From: an uncultured Caldilinea sp.
Lineage (GTDB): Bacteria; Chloroflexota; Anaerolineae; Caldilineales; Caldilineaceae
Direction of reading: 5' to 3'
DNA: 5,551 bases
NCBI GenBank assembly: GCA_937928035.1
Contig: CALFWA010000066.1
Coordinates: forward strand, 1-5,551
Below, one piece after another: positions 1 through 5,551 of the stretch (position 1 is the stretch's first letter; each line of letters begins with the position of its first letter). The position numbers were made by a program, and so were the translations under genes. The notes under the pieces are model-generated. The model was not told where the DNA came from, made no database searches, and was given only the letters and a program-made list of their open reading frames with translations.

Positions 1-1619
1 AGCGGCTTCCACCTTCGGGCAGGCTTTCGGCGCCCACCTCGCCGTTCAGCTTTTCAATGATGCGTTTTACAATAGATAACCCCAGCCCGTAGCCTTTGCG
101 CCGTTCGCTCGTCTGCATACGCAACATGGGCTTGAAAAGGAACGTGGAATCCTCCGGAACGCCCGGCCCATTGTCGGCTGTCCAGAAACGCACCTTATTC
201 GGTTCGGGGAAGTCATAGCCTAATCTCAGCACCGGAGGGTCGCCGCCGTATTTCAATGCATTGACGACGTAGTTGTACCAGACCTCTTCCAGCCAGGGGC
301 CATATCCCAGTGCGACAGGCCACTGATCGGGCAGATGAATGACGGCGCCGCGCGCTGTGCTCATAAACTCGATGCGGCTCAACGCCTCCTGCACGATCAT
401 GCCCATGTCCACCGGCTCGATCTCGACATTGGTCGCACCGCGCACGCCGGCCAGCAGGAGCAGCGAGTCGATAATGTGGTTCATGCGCATACTATTGTCG
501 ACGATCTGCTTCAGATAGAGATCGGCTTCTTCAGGATGTAGAAACTCAAAATTTTCGCGCAGCATGTCTGCGTAGCCAGCGATCACCGACAACGGCGTCT
601 TGAGGTCATGCGCCACGGTGTGCGCAAAGGCGTCCAACTCTTCGTTGCGCAGACGCAGCTCCTCCGCCTGGCGATTGAGATGTTGAAAATAACGGGCGTT
701 CTCAATAGCGATCGCCGCCGAGGCTGCCAGCGTCTCGCTCAACGTCTGGTCAATTTCTGTGAACACACCATTGCGCTTGTTGACCAGCTCCAAAACGCCG
801 ACCACGCGCTCCGGCGCGCGCATCGGCACAGCCAACAACGTGCGTGTCTGAAATTTCAGTTTATCGTCGCTGGCCGCCGAAAAACGCCGGTCGCGCATCA
901 CGTCGTTGACAATCACCGTCTCCCGATGAGCAAACGCCCAGCCGGCAATACCTTCCCCTGGTGCCAGCGGTACGTGGCGCGGCTTGATGTAGTCGCCGTT
1001 GGCGAAGATAGCTACGCACTCCAGTAACTCTTCACCAACCGGGCCCTGCGTCAGCAGCCAAACAGAGCTGCCCTCAGCCTCAGTGAATTCGCAGATACTT
1101 CTGACAAGCTGCAGCGCGATCTGCTCTTCGTCCAGCGTCGACGTAAAGATCTGTGTAGCCCGATTGAGCAACGCCAATTTGCGATTCTGACCGTACAGAT
1201 CCTCGACGATGGCCTCTCGCTCAGTGACACGACGATGCTGACTCAAGACGCGCTCGATGATGGCGGAAAGCAACTGAATGTAGCTGGTATCTTCGGTCTT
1301 GATAATGAAATCGGCAATTCCCAGCCGCATGGCGTCGATCACAATGGCCACATCTTCGACAGCAGAGACCATAATGGCAGGGGGGTGCAGCTCGTTCGCA
1401 GCTAGTTGGCGCAAAATTTGCAACCCGTTCAACCCAGACAACATATAATCGACCACAACCAAATCATAGGGGTGTTGCTCCAAAAGAGCCATCCCTTCAT
1501 CTCCCTGAAAGGCGAGGTCGACAACAAAACCCTCCTGCTCCATCCGCTGTTTGAACAGATGTGCCAACGCCACGTCGCCTTCGATATAGAGAAGTCGAGG
1601 GCGATTTTCATCGGCCAAT

Positions 1620-4387
<2,768 letters not shown>

Positions 4388-5551
4388 TCAGGTGATTTCT
4401 TGTTCTGCGCCGTCGAGCTGGCGCAAAAGCTCGCCGAGCTCTTCCAGAATCGCATCCGCCGGCGCGTTGCTCAAGGAGAGCTGTTTGATCGCCAGGGCGG
4501 CCTGCGCCCATCGATCTGCGTTGGTTGCGTAGCGTACATCGCGGCGAAACAAGCCGGCGAGGACTTGCTTTTCAAGCTCGCCGCGCGGCAACGGCTGCCC
4601 TGCATCGAGTGGCTGCTCGGCGCTCTGCACAAGACTCTTCACCTGCAAGGAAAGCGGTCGAAACGCTTTGCGCACCAGTGCCTCAATTGCGGTCACATCC
4701 AGCGCGCGACGGTCGAACGGCAGCACGCCGGTCAGATACAGCTCAATCACGGGCGGGCCGATCTCGTCTTGCTTTCCGGCGAGTTCGGACGTCAGCTCCA
4801 ACGCTTTGCGTTCAACGAACGCTTCCAGTTGACCCATCAGGTCTTCTGGGGAGTGAGCGTGGTCGGTTTTGTAACTGTAGCGACGAAAGGCGCGACGCGG
4901 AGGGTTGCCGAGCTTCGCCTCATGGGGTGAACCGCCTGCGTTGCGCCGAGCCGTGTCCACTTCGACCCACCAGTAGCCGCGTGGCTTCCACATCGCCTCT
5001 GCGCTCGAGCAAGCCTCAGGGCTGCCCGGATTGTATATCCAGTCCTCTAATTGAAACGGCTTATGAAAGTGGCCCAACGCCACATAGTCGATGTACGGAC
5101 GCAACGGCGACCATTGCCGAAAGCTGACGCCGCCAGCCTTATCGTCGAGCTCACCTTCGACGCCAGCGTGGGTGACAAAGATACTGTATTCGACGCCTTC
5201 CTTCGGCGCTGCGGCCAGAGCCTCGGCATAGGCTTTGAGCGCTGCGCCGGTGCTGGCGCCGAAATAGCGCATTCCATAGATGCGCACGCCCGGTTTGGGT
5301 TCGTAGTAGGCTCCCTGCCGTCGTTTCGCATCCCATGGTTTTAAGATGAAGCCGTGCGGCTCCACTTCAGCGTCGAGCAGGATGAGCAAATCTTGTAAGG
5401 CAAGAAATTTCATCCACCCAAGGACGTCGTCGTAATAGGCGCGTTCGTGGTTTCCCTCCACGGCAATGCACGGAATGCCTTTATCGCGCAGGCGGCGCAA
5501 CCCGCGTATCGCCTGGTTAAGTGTGAGCGCATCGATGGATCGCTTGTGGAA
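4388..5551 (-). CDS. sbcD: SbcD/Mre11-type DNA double-strand break repair nuclease (5' end missing)
   Basis: Nuclease subunit of the SbcCD (Mre11-Rad50) complex: a Mn-dependent metallophosphoesterase that, with the SbcC ATPase, cuts hairpins and blocked or broken DNA ends in the cytoplasm. The window holds 387 residues and the TGA stop (4390-4388); the frame is open to the right edge. Numbering from the edge, the visible fragment begins FHKRS, the tail of the usual GDLFH motif (His2). Next come GNHE (residues 33-36), TH (127-128) and GHFH (160-163), followed by NPGSPE (174-179). Spacings His2-His35 (33), His128-His161 (33) and His161-His163 fit the Mre11 active-site pattern as I recall it, implying about 50 missing N-terminal residues, including the first metal-binding motifs, and a full length near 437. 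Residues ~200-387 would be the DNA-capping and SbcC-binding C-terminal part. A TTG at 5500 is an internal Leu codon, not a start. sbcC follows 53 bp downstream. Family assignment is secure. Confidence 0.95.
   Translation of the reverse strand, partial: FHKRSIDALTLNQAIRGLRRLRDKGIPCIAVEGNHERAYYDDVLGWMKFLALQDLLILLDAEVEPHGFILKPWDAKRRQGAYYEPKPGVRIYGMRYFGASTGAALKAYAEALAAAPKEGVEYSIFVTHAGVEGELDDKAGGVSFRQWSPLRPYIDYVALGHFHKPFQLEDWIYNPGSPEACSSAEAMWKPRGYWWVEVDTARRNAGGSPHEAKLGNPPRRAFRRYSYKTDHAHSPEDLMGQLEAFVERKALELTSELAGKQDEIGPPVIELYLTGVLPFDRRALDVTAIEALVRKAFRPLSLQVKSLVQSAEQPLDAGQPLPRGELEKQVLAGLFRRDVRYATNADRWAQAALAIKQLSLSNAPADAILEELGELLRQLDGAEQEIT

Noticed and set aside
1429..1611. Minus-strand 60-residue frame beginning ATG 1611
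   Set aside because: It is a shifted frame inside the REC domain of the kinase; the adjacent frame carries all the receiver motifs.
4400..5344. Plus-strand open frames opposite sbcD
   Set aside because: They are antisense shadows of a gene with a complete set of visible metallophosphoesterase motifs, and they lack motifs of their own.

Overview
The window is gene-dense and all three genes read on the minus strand. In transcription order (high to low coordinates) they are a 5'-truncated sbcD (Mre11-type nuclease), a complete sbcC (Rad50-type ATPase) and a nearly complete soluble sensor kinase with REC-GAF-HisKA-HATPase architecture. The DNA is fairly GC-rich and codon third positions favour G/C. 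No taxonomic marker gene is present. The multi-domain soluble hybrid kinase and the style of the SbcC/SbcD proteins remind me of Chloroflexota (Anaerolineae/Caldilineae-like bacteria). That is an impression from family knowledge, not something the window proves.

Layout: 5551-4388 is SbcD, entering from the right edge with its first ~50 residues missing. 4387-4335 is a 53-bp gap holding a Shine-Dalgarno-like site for sbcC and no convincing promoter or terminator. 4334-1620 is SbcC, with its zinc hook near the middle. 1657-1 is the kinase. Its best start (ATG at 1657, with AGGG upstream) lies inside the last 38 bases of sbcC, and its C-terminus runs off the left edge a few residues before the expected end. 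There is no gene-free stretch over 300 bases, and I see no RNA genes, mobile elements, CRISPR arrays or rho-independent terminators.

SbcC and SbcD form the bacterial Mre11-Rad50 complex, which opens and trims hairpins, protein-blocked ends and double-strand breaks. The tight spacing and the sbcC/kinase overlap suggest one transcript, with the kinase possibly coupled translationally to sbcC. A functional link between a phosphorelay sensor and the nuclease is the main open question here, and so far it rests on gene order alone. Two details deserve a second look. The kinase REC domain has glycine where the Mg-binding aspartate is expected. A perfect 8-bp inverted repeat lies inside the end of sbcC, just upstream of the kinase start. 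I do not see evidence for a wholly new system.
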